NCBI RefSeq assembly: GCF_001975825.1
Contig: NZ_MTKN01000030.1
Span: 212 to 64,211, forward strand
Reading direction: 5' to 3'
DNA: 64,000 bases
From: [Flexibacter] sp. ATCC 35208
Lineage (GTDB): Bacteria; Bacteroidota; Bacteroidia; Chitinophagales; Chitinophagaceae
Part shown: positions 43,753 through 52,287 of the stretch, piece by piece
Layout: each line of letters starts with the position of its first letter
Position numbering within the stretch: position 1 is the stretch's first letter
The notes under the pieces: generated by a model
Databases searched by the model: none
What the model saw: the letters and a program-made list of their open reading frames with translations, nothing else
Told to the model about the DNA's origin: nothing
Made by a program: the position numbers and the translations under genes

Positions 43753-44220
43753 ATGTTCGAGCAATTATCATCTCTGATCCAGCAGCACAGTCAGCAAAGC
43801 GTAGCTGACAATCCCGCAATACCAAATGAACACAACCAGGGGGTTGTGGAAGAACTGAAGAATGTCATCCTCTCTAAAGTAACAGGTCTGGTAACCAGTG
43901 GTCAGACCGACAAAATTTCTGAAATGTTATCCTCCAATGGGGACACGCCTGAAACAAAAGACATGGAGAATAACTTTGCTACCAACATCATGCAGAAGTT
44001 CGGCATCAACAGTCAGGTAGCTACCACCATCGCAGCTACACTGATTCCTGGTATCCTGAACGCACTGCGTGGACAGGGTGGCATCCAGGAGATCTTAGCC
44101 TCTCTGGGAGGCGGTGGCAGCCTGAGTGGATTAAGCAGTTTAGGTGCAAAATTTGGCCTGGATAAAGATAATGACGGTGATGTGGACCTGAATGATTTAG
44201 GCAAGATGTTTAAGTTTTAA
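43753..44220 (+). CDS. Hypothetical protein with a C-terminal EF-hand-like loop
   Basis: 155 residues. The N-terminal half is helical and polar; the middle (A-T-T-I-A-A-T-L-I-P-G-I-L-N-A-L) is a short hydrophobic helix followed by a glycine-rich linker; the C-terminus holds D-K-D-N-D-G-D-V-D-L-N-D-L, an EF-hand/dockerin-like calcium loop. The overall pattern resembles DUF937-like proteins. No signal peptide. Function unknown. Confidence 0.7.
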   Translation: MFEQLSSLIQQHSQQSVADNPAIPNEHNQGVVEELKNVILSKVTGLVTSGQTDKISEMLSSNGDTPETKDMENNFATNIMQKFGINSQVATTIAATLIPGILNALRGQGGIQEILASLGGGGSLSGLSSLGAKFGLDKDNDGDVDLNDLGKMFKF

Positions 44221-44241
44221 CATTTAACTAATAATAAGGTG

Positions 44242-44274
44242 AAACCCGCTTTGGCTCAACGCTGAAGCGGGTTT
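44242..44274 (+). terminator. Terminator before the encapsulin operon
   Basis: AAACCCGCTT (44242-44251) pairs with AAGCGGGTTT (44265-44274) with a 13-base loop, followed by ATTACTTAAT. It separates the hypothetical gene from the encapsulin operon, so the latter has its own promoter in the following ~165 bases. Confidence 0.75.
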
Positions 44275-44440
44275 ATTACTTAATATATTGGGTTGATAGA
44301 CTAAGCAGGAAGATTTTTTATATCAAAGATTTACTTTAATATAGTGTCCGTATTAATTAACCACCACATGAAGAACTGATCCCACCAGTCAGTCCTGATG
44401 ATCTATCTTTCTTTAATCATTTATTAAAAACGCTATCCCC

Positions 44441-45361
44441 ATGGCAGAATCAAAGACCAGGCAGCAAACTGCTTTAGGTGATGTGGCCGCACGGCAACTG
44501 GCCATCGCCACACGTACCGTTCCTCAGATGAGTACTATTACCCCCCGGTGGCTGACCCATTTATTAAGCTGGATACCTGTAGAATCCGGGATCTATCGCC
44601 TGAACAGGGTGAAAGATGCTACCCAGGTAGAAGTAGACTGTGGTGGTCGTGACGAACGTACACTTCCTCAAACATTCGTCGACTACATCGAGGATGCAAG
44701 AGAGTATATGTTGACAGCGGTGAACACAGTACTGGATGTACACACCCGTGTGTCAGATCTGTATAGTAAACCTTATAACCAGATCAGTGAACAATTACGT
44801 TTGACGATTGAGGCAATCAAAGAACGTCAGGAAAGCGAATTAATCAACAACAAGGAGTACGGTCTGTTGAGCAGTATTGCGCCTTCACAGCGCATCAAAA
44901 CCCGTACAGGTGCACCGACACCGGATGATATGGATGACCTGCTTGTAAAGGTGTGGAAAGAGCCGGGTTTCTTTCTGACACATCCGCTTACCATTGCAGC
45001 ATTTGGCAGGGAATGTACCCGCAGGGGTGTACCGCCGCCAACAGTTTCCCTTTTTGGTTCGCAATTTATTACATGGAGAGGGGTGCCACTGATTCCTTCT
45101 GATAAAGTACCGGTAGAGAAAGGTAAGTCCAAGATCCTCCTGATCCGCACTGGTGAGAGCAGGCAGGGTGTGGTGGGGCTGTACCAGCCTAACTTGCCGG
45201 GCGAACAGTCACCGGGATTATCCGTAAGATTTATGGGTATCAATGAGCGTGCGATCGCTTCATATTTGGTATCACTGTATTGTTCGCTGGCAGTATTGGT
45301 AGATGACGCCATAGCTGTACTTGAAGACGTAGAAATCGGTAAATATCATGAGTACAAGTAA
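44441..45361 (+). CDS. Family 2A encapsulin nanocompartment shell protein
   Basis: 306 residues related to SrpI of cyanobacteria: the N-arm T-R-T-V-P-Q-M-S-T-I-T-P-R-W-L, then E-S-G-I-Y-R-L-N-R-V-K, R-T-L-P-Q-T-F-V-D-Y-I-E-D-A-R-E-Y, and the C-terminal E-R-A-I-A-S-Y-L-V-S-L-Y-C-S-L-A-V. These are the conserved segments of Family 2 encapsulins, which use the HK97 capsid fold and self-assemble into ~25-nm shells. No cyclic-nucleotide-binding insert is present, which separates 2A from 2B. It overlaps the cargo gene by 14 bases. Role: houses the cysteine desulfurase encoded next, presumably for sulfur storage or sequestration in the cytoplasm. Confidence 0.9.
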   Translation: MAESKTRQQTALGDVAARQLAIATRTVPQMSTITPRWLTHLLSWIPVESGIYRLNRVKDATQVEVDCGGRDERTLPQTFVDYIEDAREYMLTAVNTVLDVHTRVSDLYSKPYNQISEQLRLTIEAIKERQESELINNKEYGLLSSIAPSQRIKTRTGAPTPDDMDDLLVKVWKEPGFFLTHPLTIAAFGRECTRRGVPPPTVSLFGSQFITWRGVPLIPSDKVPVEKGKSKILLIRTGESRQGVVGLYQPNLPGEQSPGLSVRFMGINERAIASYLVSLYCSLAVLVDDAIAVLEDVEIGKYHEYK

Positions 45362-47048
45362 TCCAATAGAAACTGCGTTCCTTGAGCAACTGGCGAATCA
45401 GTATTTCCAGGCGCAACCGGGGCAACAGCCAGTATCTTCATCACATAATGATATCCTGCTGCAACATGGGGAGACCGTTAATATGGCGGAGCCTCAGACC
45501 AGTTTGCATGATCCGCATTTTCCGGGTGGCAGGGGGCCGATACCGGCTTCTGTGGCGGGGAGTGGGAAGTCTCCTTCTGCGCAGCAGTTAGGGGAGGATC
45601 CGAAGATTGGAGGGCTGGGGAGCCAGGTGAATACTTCTACGCTTACTTCTACAGGCGGGGGTAGAACGCCTTCTTCATTGCCGTTGGAGCATGAGAATAC
45701 GTTTGAGGAGCAGTTACAGGCGGCGTTGAAGGGAATATCGCAGTATGTGCCGACGGGACAGTTGCCTTTTGCCGACTCTTCTTATTATTTCATGCCATCT
45801 GATGGCCAGTCTATTACTGCCGCTGCGCCTTTTGATGTGAACAGGGTGAAAGCAGATTTCCCCATTCTCAATCAATATGTAAACGGCCGTCCGCTGATCT
45901 GGCTGGACAATGCTGCGACAACGCAGAAACCCAGGCACGTGATTGAAAGACTCAGCTATTTCTATGAGCATGAGAATTCCAATATTCACCGCGGGGCGCA
46001 CACATTAGCTGCAAGAGCCACAGATGCATACGAAGAAGCCCGCAAAAAGGTACAGCTCTTTCTGAATGCAGGTAGTCCGAACGAAATTGTATTCGTACGT
46101 GGTACCACAGAAGCCATCAACCTGGTAGCAAATAGCTGGGGTGATCAAAACATCAAAGCTGGCGATGAGATTGTAGTGACTCATTTGGAGCACCATGCGA
46201 ACATCGTTCCCTGGCAGCAGCTGGCAGCCAGAAAAGGAGCCATATTGAAAGTTGCGCCTGTAGATGAAGATGGGCAAATCATACTGGAAGAATATGCACG
46301 TTTATTAGGCCCGAAAACCAAACTTGTATCCTTCACGCAGGTGAGCAATGCGTTGGGTACTGTAACGCCTGCGAAGCAGATGACAGACCTTGCACACCAG
46401 GCAGGAGCGAAAGTATTAATAGACGGAGCTCAATCCGTATCGCACATGAAAGCGGATGTGCGCTATCTGGATGCCGACTGGTTTGCATTTTCAGGGCATA
46501 AGGTATTTGGTCCTACGGGAATCGGTGTATTATATGGCAAGGAAGCTTTACTGAATGAAACCCAACCCTGGCAGGGTGGGGGAAACATGATCAGTGATGT
46601 GACCTTTGAACATACTAAATACCAACCGGCACCTGCCCGTTTTGAGGCAGGTACGGGGAATATAGCCGATGCAGTAGGATTGGGTGCTGCAATTGATTAT
46701 GTAAACAGTATAGGCATAGAGGTAATACACCAGTACGAGCATTATTTATTGCAATATGCTACGCGGTTACTCAAGGATATTCCTGGATTGAGATTGATCG
46801 GTACGGCGCCGGATAAGGCAGGCGTGCTATCGTTTGTATTACAGGGATTCCGTACAGAGGAAGTGGGGACGGCGTTAAGCAATAATGGTATCGCTGTACG
46901 TTCCGGCCATCACTGTGCGCAGCCGATACTGCGGCGGTTTGGGTTAGAGAGTAGTGTGCGACCGTCATTGGCGTTTTATAATACCTGTACGGATATTGAT
47001 GCATTGGTAAATACAGTAAGGAAATTAAGAAGCGCCTCTCCTTTGTGA
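45348..47048 (+). CDS. Encapsulin cargo cysteine desulfurase (SufS-type) with N-terminal cargo extension
   Basis: 566 residues. Residues 1-165 are low-complexity (Gly, Pro, Ser, Gln) and contain near the start L-E-Q-L-A-N-Q-Y-F, resembling the conserved N-terminal encapsulation motif of Family 2A cargo. From residue ~166 it is a class-V aminotransferase fold desulfurase: E281-H282-H283 and D359-G-A-Q for PLP, F-S-G-H-K385 as Schiff-base lysine, and R-S-G-H-H-C523 as the persulfide cysteine. It converts L-cysteine to alanine and enzyme-bound sulfur. The 14-base overlap with the shell gene, and the terminator at its own stop, make a two-gene operon. Confidence 0.93.
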   Translation: MSTSNPIETAFLEQLANQYFQAQPGQQPVSSSHNDILLQHGETVNMAEPQTSLHDPHFPGGRGPIPASVAGSGKSPSAQQLGEDPKIGGLGSQVNTSTLTSTGGGRTPSSLPLEHENTFEEQLQAALKGISQYVPTGQLPFADSSYYFMPSDGQSITAAAPFDVNRVKADFPILNQYVNGRPLIWLDNAATTQKPRHVIERLSYFYEHENSNIHRGAHTLAARATDAYEEARKKVQLFLNAGSPNEIVFVRGTTEAINLVANSWGDQNIKAGDEIVVTHLEHHANIVPWQQLAARKGAILKVAPVDEDGQIILEEYARLLGPKTKLVSFTQVSNALGTVTPAKQMTDLAHQAGAKVLIDGAQSVSHMKADVRYLDADWFAFSGHKVFGPTGIGVLYGKEALLNETQPWQGGGNMISDVTFEHTKYQPAPARFEAGTGNIADAVGLGAAIDYVNSIGIEVIHQYEHYLLQYATRLLKDIPGLRLIGTAPDKAGVLSFVLQGFRTEEVGTALSNNGIAVRSGHHCAQPILRRFGLESSVRPSLAFYNTCTDIDALVNTVRKLRSASPL

Positions 47049-47055
47049 GGCGTTT
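47030..47055 (+). terminator. Terminator overlapping the cargo-gene stop codon
   Basis: AAGCGCCTC (47030-47038) pairs with GAGGCGTTT (47047-47055), with one G-T, 8-base loop, followed by CTTTTATAG. It contains the desulfurase TGA and ends the encapsulin operon. Confidence 0.8.
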
Positions 47056-47131
47056 CTTTTATAGTTTTAAGGAGAGGTGGTTGTATGGTTTTGATTAGCT
47101 AAGGATTGCGAAGTAGGATCTGGGAGGGAAT

Positions 47132-47665
47132 TTACACTTTCAACGATCCCCTAAACCCCCTTGCAGCATAATAAGATTGCGCCCCATTATGATAAACAAA
47201 CACCTGATCATATCTGCGATCCCCAAAGATTGCCCCACCTAATTTTCTGATAGCAGCTGGCGTAACCAGCCAACTGGAAGTTTTCAGATCAAACGCCCCC
47301 AATTCCTGCAGCCCCCTATACTCCTCCTCAGTTAGCAACTCTATCCCTATTGCCGCCGCCATCTCAGTAGCACTATCCGCTGGCTTTGCTTCCTTTCTTT
47401 CATCCAGCGCCTGCTGATCATAACACACACTTCTGCGGCCTTTAGGGCTTTCTGGCGAACAATCTACGAAAGTATATTCCCCTGTTTTTTTATCAAATGC
47501 AATCACATCCGGCTCTCCGCCAGTTTCCTCCATAATACCGAGAACTTTTAATTTCTTTGGACTGGCAATTAGTTTTGCTTCTACCTTTGCCCATTCAATT
47601 TCTTTGTGGCGATTTGCATGTTTTTCAAAACGGGCTTTTAATATTTTCAGCAGTTCAGTACTCAT
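47132..47665 (-). CDS. DUF4256 family protein
   Basis: 177 residues with DUF4256 features: G-G-E-P-D-V-I-A-F-D-K, F-V-D-C-S-P-E-S-P-K-G-R-R-S-V-C-Y-D and L-G-G-A-I-F-G-D-R-R-Y-D-Q-V-F-V-Y-H-N-G-A. A soluble cytoplasmic protein of unknown function. Convergent with the encapsulin operon. Confidence 0.93.
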   Translation of the reverse strand: MSTELLKILKARFEKHANRHKEIEWAKVEAKLIASPKKLKVLGIMEETGGEPDVIAFDKKTGEYTFVDCSPESPKGRRSVCYDQQALDERKEAKPADSATEMAAAIGIELLTEEEYRGLQELGAFDLKTSSWLVTPAAIRKLGGAIFGDRRYDQVFVYHNGAQSYYAARGFRGSLKV

Positions 47666-47670
47666 ACGGT

Positions 47671-47760
47671 TATTTTAATTTTTTTACAACTTTCTATGAT
47701 TGATTGAGTGCAATGTTTAGACCTTTTTTGAAAGGGAATTTCAGCATGCCTGATATCGAT
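47671..47760 (-). pseudogene. Decayed copy of the 3' end of an SRPBCC gene
   Basis: On the minus strand this ~90-base stretch reads M-L-K-F-P-F-K-K-G-L-N-I-A-L-N-Q-S, then a stop, then K-V-V-K-K-L-K and a further stop. The intact downstream-oriented neighbour at 47771-48238 ends M-L-K-L-P-F-R-Q-G-L-N-M-A-H-N-R and N-K-L-K. The two stretches align nearly throughout, so a tandem duplicate lost most of its length and gained a stop. Confidence 0.75.
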
Positions 47761-47770
47761 ACTTTTATCG

Positions 47771-48238
47771 TTATTTTAATTTGTTAACGACTTCCTGTAA
47801 GCGATTATGTGCCATATTTAAACCTTGTCTGAAAGGCAATTTCAGCATCTGGTCTCTCAATGCTCCCGATCTATATATAATCTGCATAGTGAGTTTGCTG
47901 TTATCTTCATCCAGGGCCTCAAATTCAAGGAATTCCAGTTGCACATCAAAAGGTGCATTCCCCATTTCGAAAGTGCGGGTAATTTTTTTATTCGGCACAA
48001 ACTCGTGATAAACACCACTTGCCGTGAAGACGATTTTACCTTCCCCATCGCTGGTATCAAACTGCCAGCTACCGGATTTTTTATTTTCCAGTTTTACAAC
48101 TTTTGTGTTCATCCATTGGGCTACAATATCAGCATCTTCATATGCCTTGAATAACAGTTCTACAGGCAGTTCAAACTCCCTCGTAATGGTGAGTTGCTGT
48201 TGACCTTCTTCAGCGTGGATTTTAGTCTTCAGTTCCAT
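47771..48238 (-). CDS. SRPBCC (AHSA1-like) domain protein
   Basis: 155 residues with the AHSA1/CalC fold pattern: T-I-T-R-E-F-E-L-P-V-E-L-L-F-K-A-Y, D-A-D-I-V-A-Q-W-M and a C-terminal amphipathic helix. Small-molecule binding is the usual role of this START-like fold. It follows an ArsR-type gene on the same strand, 76 bases apart, the common ArsR-SRPBCC operon in which the regulator controls the binding protein. Confidence 0.92.
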   Translation of the reverse strand: MELKTKIHAEEGQQQLTITREFELPVELLFKAYEDADIVAQWMNTKVVKLENKKSGSWQFDTSDGEGKIVFTASGVYHEFVPNKKITRTFEMGNAPFDVQLEFLEFEALDEDNSKLTMQIIYRSGALRDQMLKLPFRQGLNMAHNRLQEVVNKLK

Positions 48239-48314
48239 TTATTTCTATTTGCAGGTTTCGTAATATCATCCCTTTTATCCTCCTTTACGGAAAGTACATT
48301 AAGGAATGGGTGAC

Positions 48315-48635
48315 CTATTTCTTCTTGTAGTTTTTCATAATATCCTCCAACTTATTGAACCTGTCATCCCATAGTTTCCGGAATGGTTCAATAAAATCAG
48401 CAATCTCTTTCATCTTATTTGGGTTCAGGTGATAGTAAATTTCCCTGCCATTTTGCTGTTGTTCAAGCAACTCACATTCAGTTAGAATCGCCAGGTGTTT
48501 TGACACGGTAGGTCGCGCAGTATTGAAGTTTGCGGCAATAGATCCGGCAGTCATCGCCTGTGACGCCACCAGCATTAGAATAGCCCTCCTGGTCGGGTCC
48601 GCAATGGCCTGAAACACGTCTCTTCTGATTATCAT
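48315..48635 (-). CDS. ArsR family transcriptional regulator
   Basis: 106 residues, a single winged HTH: F-Q-A-I-A-D-P-T-R-R-A-I-L opening, A-G-S-I-A-A-N-F-N-T-A-R-P-T-V-S-K-H-L recognition region and Y-H-L-N-P wing end. No obvious metal-binding Cys pair. In tandem with an SRPBCC gene, the pairing usual for non-metal ArsR regulators. Confidence 0.93.
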   Translation of the reverse strand: MIIRRDVFQAIADPTRRAILMLVASQAMTAGSIAANFNTARPTVSKHLAILTECELLEQQQNGREIYYHLNPNKMKEIADFIEPFRKLWDDRFNKLEDIMKNYKKK

Positions 48636-48811
48636 GGGTGAAGGTATTTGTGTACAAATATATGTGTAGTCATTTAACTACACAAATATATTTTTAATGA
48701 AAACAAATGACCCAGACCGCATCAAATACCTCTACAATAGAAGGTCTGAAAATCCCGGATTATACTCAGCCAATTCAATTGTGGTCTGATGTTTGTCGTT
48801 AAAATAGCATT

Positions 48812-49765
48812 ATGAGAAAACCTAACTTAACCATTTCTTTTTGGGCCCTATACACGTTAGCCTTTACTGTTGTCCTACCGATGATCATTTATTATTCTTC
48901 AGTTGATGGTTCTGAAGTGCCCGAAGATCCTACCAACTTCACTTACATCTCCATTGGTATTGCAATTGTAGGATGGATATTACTGCTTGCTTTTTACGGG
49001 CGATTTTACGTGAAGACTGTCTTCGCCAACAAGTCAGAAATCTTAAAGAATGCTAAAGAAGGTACTACCATCATCGCCACTGTGAAAAATAAAGTGCAGG
49101 AAGGCGTGATCAAACAAACAGCTGTGCTACAACTCCGGCTCGCATTTACAAACCTCGCTGGCACCCCTGTAGAAGCAGGTTATCAGCTGATGGACAGTAA
49201 GCCTGCTGAAAGAAGATATGAAAAAGGTAGTCAGATTGAATTGAGCGTGAATATGAAAAAAAAAGCAGGACTGGTCGTACCCAAAGGTATACAGGTAATC
49301 CGCAATGTACCGATGGTATACCTCTATACATTTATATTCCTGGTGTTGATTGGGGTAGCCGTGTATTATCCTGTGTCTGCGGACTGGCGCTATTTTGTGC
49401 TGCCACATCCATGGACGCTAATCCCCCTGATTAACCTGGGTACAGCACTCTTTATTGGATTTCTGATTGGTATGATCGGTAAAGTGTCAGGCGCTTCCAA
49501 AAACGCTGTGCGAATGGTCATGTACGGCGTGAAGGCACAGGGCGAGATCACAAGTTACAATCAAACAGGTTTGTATATTAATGAGCAACCCCAGGTTGCA
49601 TTTAATATTGAGTTTACTGATAAGCAGGGGATTCGGCATAGCATGGTGACAAAGAAAATAGTGTCACTACTGGAAACACATAAGCTGGGCACAGGCCCTG
49701 TGGAGATTATGTACCTGCCGGAGGCACCTGAGACGGTGGTGTTCTATGAAGACCTGAGTTTATAA
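48812..49765 (+). CDS. Membrane protein with two cytoplasmic/periplasmic beta-type domains
   Basis: 317 residues with four TM segments (about 9-30, 43-66, 170-190 and 205-232). Between TM 2 and 3, and again after TM 4, lie similar soluble stretches (A-T-V-K-N-K-V-Q-E-G-V-I-K-Q-T and Q-G-E-I-T-S-Y-N-Q-T-G-L-Y-I-N-E), both reading like the DUF3592-type beta domain. Function unknown. A strong shared terminator follows. Confidence 0.75.
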   Translation: MRKPNLTISFWALYTLAFTVVLPMIIYYSSVDGSEVPEDPTNFTYISIGIAIVGWILLLAFYGRFYVKTVFANKSEILKNAKEGTTIIATVKNKVQEGVIKQTAVLQLRLAFTNLAGTPVEAGYQLMDSKPAERRYEKGSQIELSVNMKKKAGLVVPKGIQVIRNVPMVYLYTFIFLVLIGVAVYYPVSADWRYFVLPHPWTLIPLINLGTALFIGFLIGMIGKVSGASKNAVRMVMYGVKAQGEITSYNQTGLYINEQPQVAFNIEFTDKQGIRHSMVTKKIVSLLETHKLGTGPVEIMYLPEAPETVVFYEDLSL

Positions 49766-49814
49766 TCAATCTGGCACTCATTTAAGTGAGACAGAACAGG
49801 AAAAATTATTTAAA

Positions 49815-49844
49815 AATAACCTTCGGCCCAAACCGAAGGTTATT
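49815..49844. terminator. Perfect bidirectional terminator between convergent genes
   Basis: AATAACCTTCGG (49815-49826) and CCGAAGGTTATT (49833-49844) form a perfect 12-bp stem with a 6-base loop, flanked by A-rich and T-containing sequence. It lies after the plus-strand membrane protein gene and 3 bases past the stop of the minus-strand papain-like protease gene. Confidence 0.88.
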
Positions 49845-49846
49845 GA

Positions 49847-51259
49847 CTACGACCGGGTTTTCCTCCATTGTCGGAAAGCCCACACGCCTAATGGTATCAG
49901 GGAAAGCAGAACAGTTAATAATTTCCAGTTTACGCTGTCATTGTTATCATTGGTGTTGGACATCATCCGATATTTCCCCTCCCAATTCACAAACTCTTTC
50001 AGCATTCTTTTATCCCCTTCCGTCAGGTTCTTTTTACTTTTCAGATAGCTGTAATTCTCCCGCAGCATCGAATCAATCCCTTTGATATTCTCATCTACAA
50101 CACCACTATCAATCTTCATGTTCATATGAACCGGTCTTACCTTGTTATTCGTAAAATCAGAATAGATCGTCACCAGAGAATCCGATATATAAAACTGCTT
50201 CTGCTCGCCTTCCTGCAAATATCCCTTGTAGGGATGATTAGATGTAGAATCAAAAATACTGAATGAAACACTTGCATTCATCCTGTTCAGATTCATCGAG
50301 AAATTATCAAAAGCAATGAATGAGTTATCCGGTAATTTTAAACTCATATGTTTACGGTGCTTAATAGTCGAATCCATGGCGAACGGTATAGCGGCGATGC
50401 CTCTATCAGGGACGAGCTTCTCTGCTGTATAAGCTTCCACCGTCCGGTCCAGTAGTTTCTTGTAGGGTATCCACACAAATCCTTTATTCCCCCAGTCTGC
50501 TCCCCATGAGTTCATTAGTTTGAAATACTGTTGATCGTACCCTACCACCAGCATGGCGTGGTACTCCCATTTATCCCGCTGTGCCGGGTTCCAGATAAAC
50601 TTTCGGGTGGTATCCGCATTTTTCCCATCATCATACAAACTTTCCGAAGTATAGACCCCGATAATCACCGGGTACCCACTTTGCACCTGCACTTTAAAAT
50701 CATATTCCGATTTTGTGATCCGCTGAAAGCGGTACCCTTTATGTTTGCTTGCACCATCAATGCTGGCCGTCGTTACACCGCCCTTGCACCCATCCTGCAC
50801 CGAATGATAGGGAAAATCGGCCCATTGACAATTACCTTTGTTCATAATGATGTGAAACGCATCTTTGAACAAAATACCCCGCTGACAATCAGTGGGAATG
50901 ACCTGCTGCTTCAGGTAATTGTAAATGAACGCAGGACTATACACTTTTCTTGGATCAGGGATACCCTGAGAGATGCCATAATCCTGCAACCCTGCATGCG
51001 CTCTTTCATAGTAGCTGAACAGGTTATACCCCAATGCCCACGACACACAGGATCCCTGTTTTCCCTGATCACCAGCGGGAGGCAGCACTGGTTCCATATC
51101 CACTGCCAGCCGGAGTTCCACCTTGCGTCCGGAAGAGGCAGCAAGCGGAAACTCTTTGAGTGAATCCGGTTCGGGTAGTAGTAGTCCTCCTGGTACATCA
51201 GGTGGCGTGCAGGCCGTCATGCAAATTGACAGTATGAGTGCAATGATCAACTTTTTCAT
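49847..51259 (-). CDS. Papain-like (C1 family) cysteine protease lipoprotein
   Basis: 470 residues. A lipoprotein signal ends in M-T-A-C near residue 16. The catalytic triad appears as D-Q-G-K-Q-G-S-C-V-S-W-A (oxyanion Gln and nucleophile Cys), Y-H-A-M-L-V-V-G-Y (His) and M-N-S-W-G-A-D-W-G (Asn), a complete C1 family set. The C-terminal ~170 residues are a novel domain ending in a TM helix (L-L-T-V-L-L-S-L-I-P-L-G-V-W) and a basic tail, so both ends may be membrane-anchored. Coupled by ATGA overlap to the upstream beta-barrel-like gene. Confidence 0.88.
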   Translation of the reverse strand: MKKLIIALILSICMTACTPPDVPGGLLLPEPDSLKEFPLAASSGRKVELRLAVDMEPVLPPAGDQGKQGSCVSWALGYNLFSYYERAHAGLQDYGISQGIPDPRKVYSPAFIYNYLKQQVIPTDCQRGILFKDAFHIIMNKGNCQWADFPYHSVQDGCKGGVTTASIDGASKHKGYRFQRITKSEYDFKVQVQSGYPVIIGVYTSESLYDDGKNADTTRKFIWNPAQRDKWEYHAMLVVGYDQQYFKLMNSWGADWGNKGFVWIPYKKLLDRTVEAYTAEKLVPDRGIAAIPFAMDSTIKHRKHMSLKLPDNSFIAFDNFSMNLNRMNASVSFSIFDSTSNHPYKGYLQEGEQKQFYISDSLVTIYSDFTNNKVRPVHMNMKIDSGVVDENIKGIDSMLRENYSYLKSKKNLTEGDKRMLKEFVNWEGKYRMMSNTNDNNDSVNWKLLTVLLSLIPLGVWAFRQWRKTRS

Positions 51260-52179
51260 CTTGCTGCGTTTCTGCTTCTTGCAGCTGCTCCTGGTGCGAG
51301 GCTGAGATTAGAAAGATTAAGTGTTTTCCTGAACCCAAGTGTGAGAATACGATCGTTAGGAAATCCCTTGAAATCATTTCTGTTTGTCAGGCATCTCCAT
51401 TCCAGGAATAATACATTGCTTTTATCATTACCGTCCACATCTGTATTGGCTTCATGCGAAGTATTGAAATAGGTTTCGAATACCACCGTCACATAAGAAA
51501 TCCGGCTCTTCTCTGTATTGAATACCTTTTTAAAACTCTCTTCTGATTCCGATGTCAGGTTATGCCATGCCCAGGTATGTTGTATCCCTATCTGAAAATG
51601 ATCATCATACCGGAAGCCCATACCACAGCGAACGTTATACTGTGCGATAATCCGGCCTGAGTCCTGGAAATTAGTGTTCAGTTTTAATGCGAAATTCACG
51701 GGATAGAGAATAAAATGCCCGTTACCATTTTCATTGAACGTAAAAAAGTTGTTGATGTTGATACCCGCAATGCCAGGCAGCATGAGGGCAGGGAGATAGT
51801 TGGCCGAATCCTTCACGTCTATTTGTCCGGCTGAATAAGGATTAATGGCTAGTTCCCATTTAGCCCGGCCCCAGAATGCTTTTCCGATTGTCTTGATCCA
51901 TCCGTAGTTGATAACGGGAGTAAGATTGGAGAGGTTGTTTTTTCCACTGGAAAAGTTGTAGCTCAGTAAAGGGGTGAGTACGCTTTTGGTATCGTCGTCA
52001 TCGTCTGATACTTCTACAGCTGCTGGTGCAGAAGGGGTGTAAACCGCCGCTGGAACAGTATCGGTTGGGGTAGTGGGAAGAGTATCCCTTAAGGAATGAA
52101 AGGCCGGTATTGCCGAAATGCTGTTGCAAAGAGCGAAGGAGACCAGTGCTGTGAATAGAGATTTTACAAACATGATCAT
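51256..52179 (-). CDS. Putative outer-membrane beta-barrel protein
   Basis: 307 residues with a signal peptide (S-F-A-L-C-N-S-I-S-A), a Pro/Thr/Ala-rich linker with an acidic run (D-D-D-D-D), then a barrel-like region of alternating aromatic strands (I-N-Y-G-W-I-K; F-A-L-K-L-N-T-N-F; V-V-F-E-T-Y-F-N) ending in a basic Arg-rich tail. Its stop overlaps the protease start by 4 bases, so the two products are made together and may act at the outer membrane. Confidence 0.75.
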   Translation of the reverse strand: MIMFVKSLFTALVSFALCNSISAIPAFHSLRDTLPTTPTDTVPAAVYTPSAPAAVEVSDDDDDTKSVLTPLLSYNFSSGKNNLSNLTPVINYGWIKTIGKAFWGRAKWELAINPYSAGQIDVKDSANYLPALMLPGIAGININNFFTFNENGNGHFILYPVNFALKLNTNFQDSGRIIAQYNVRCGMGFRYDDHFQIGIQHTWAWHNLTSESEESFKKVFNTEKSRISYVTVVFETYFNTSHEANTDVDGNDKSNVLFLEWRCLTNRNDFKGFPNDRILTLGFRKTLNLSNLSLAPGAAARSRNAAR

Positions 52180-52287
52180 AAGTTTAGTAAAGAATAAAAC
52201 ATTGCTTTACCAAAACTAACCCGGACGCATGTCTGTAACAATGGGATTAAAGACGGAAATGAGGAGGGTGTTTTTCCCGTAATAGGG

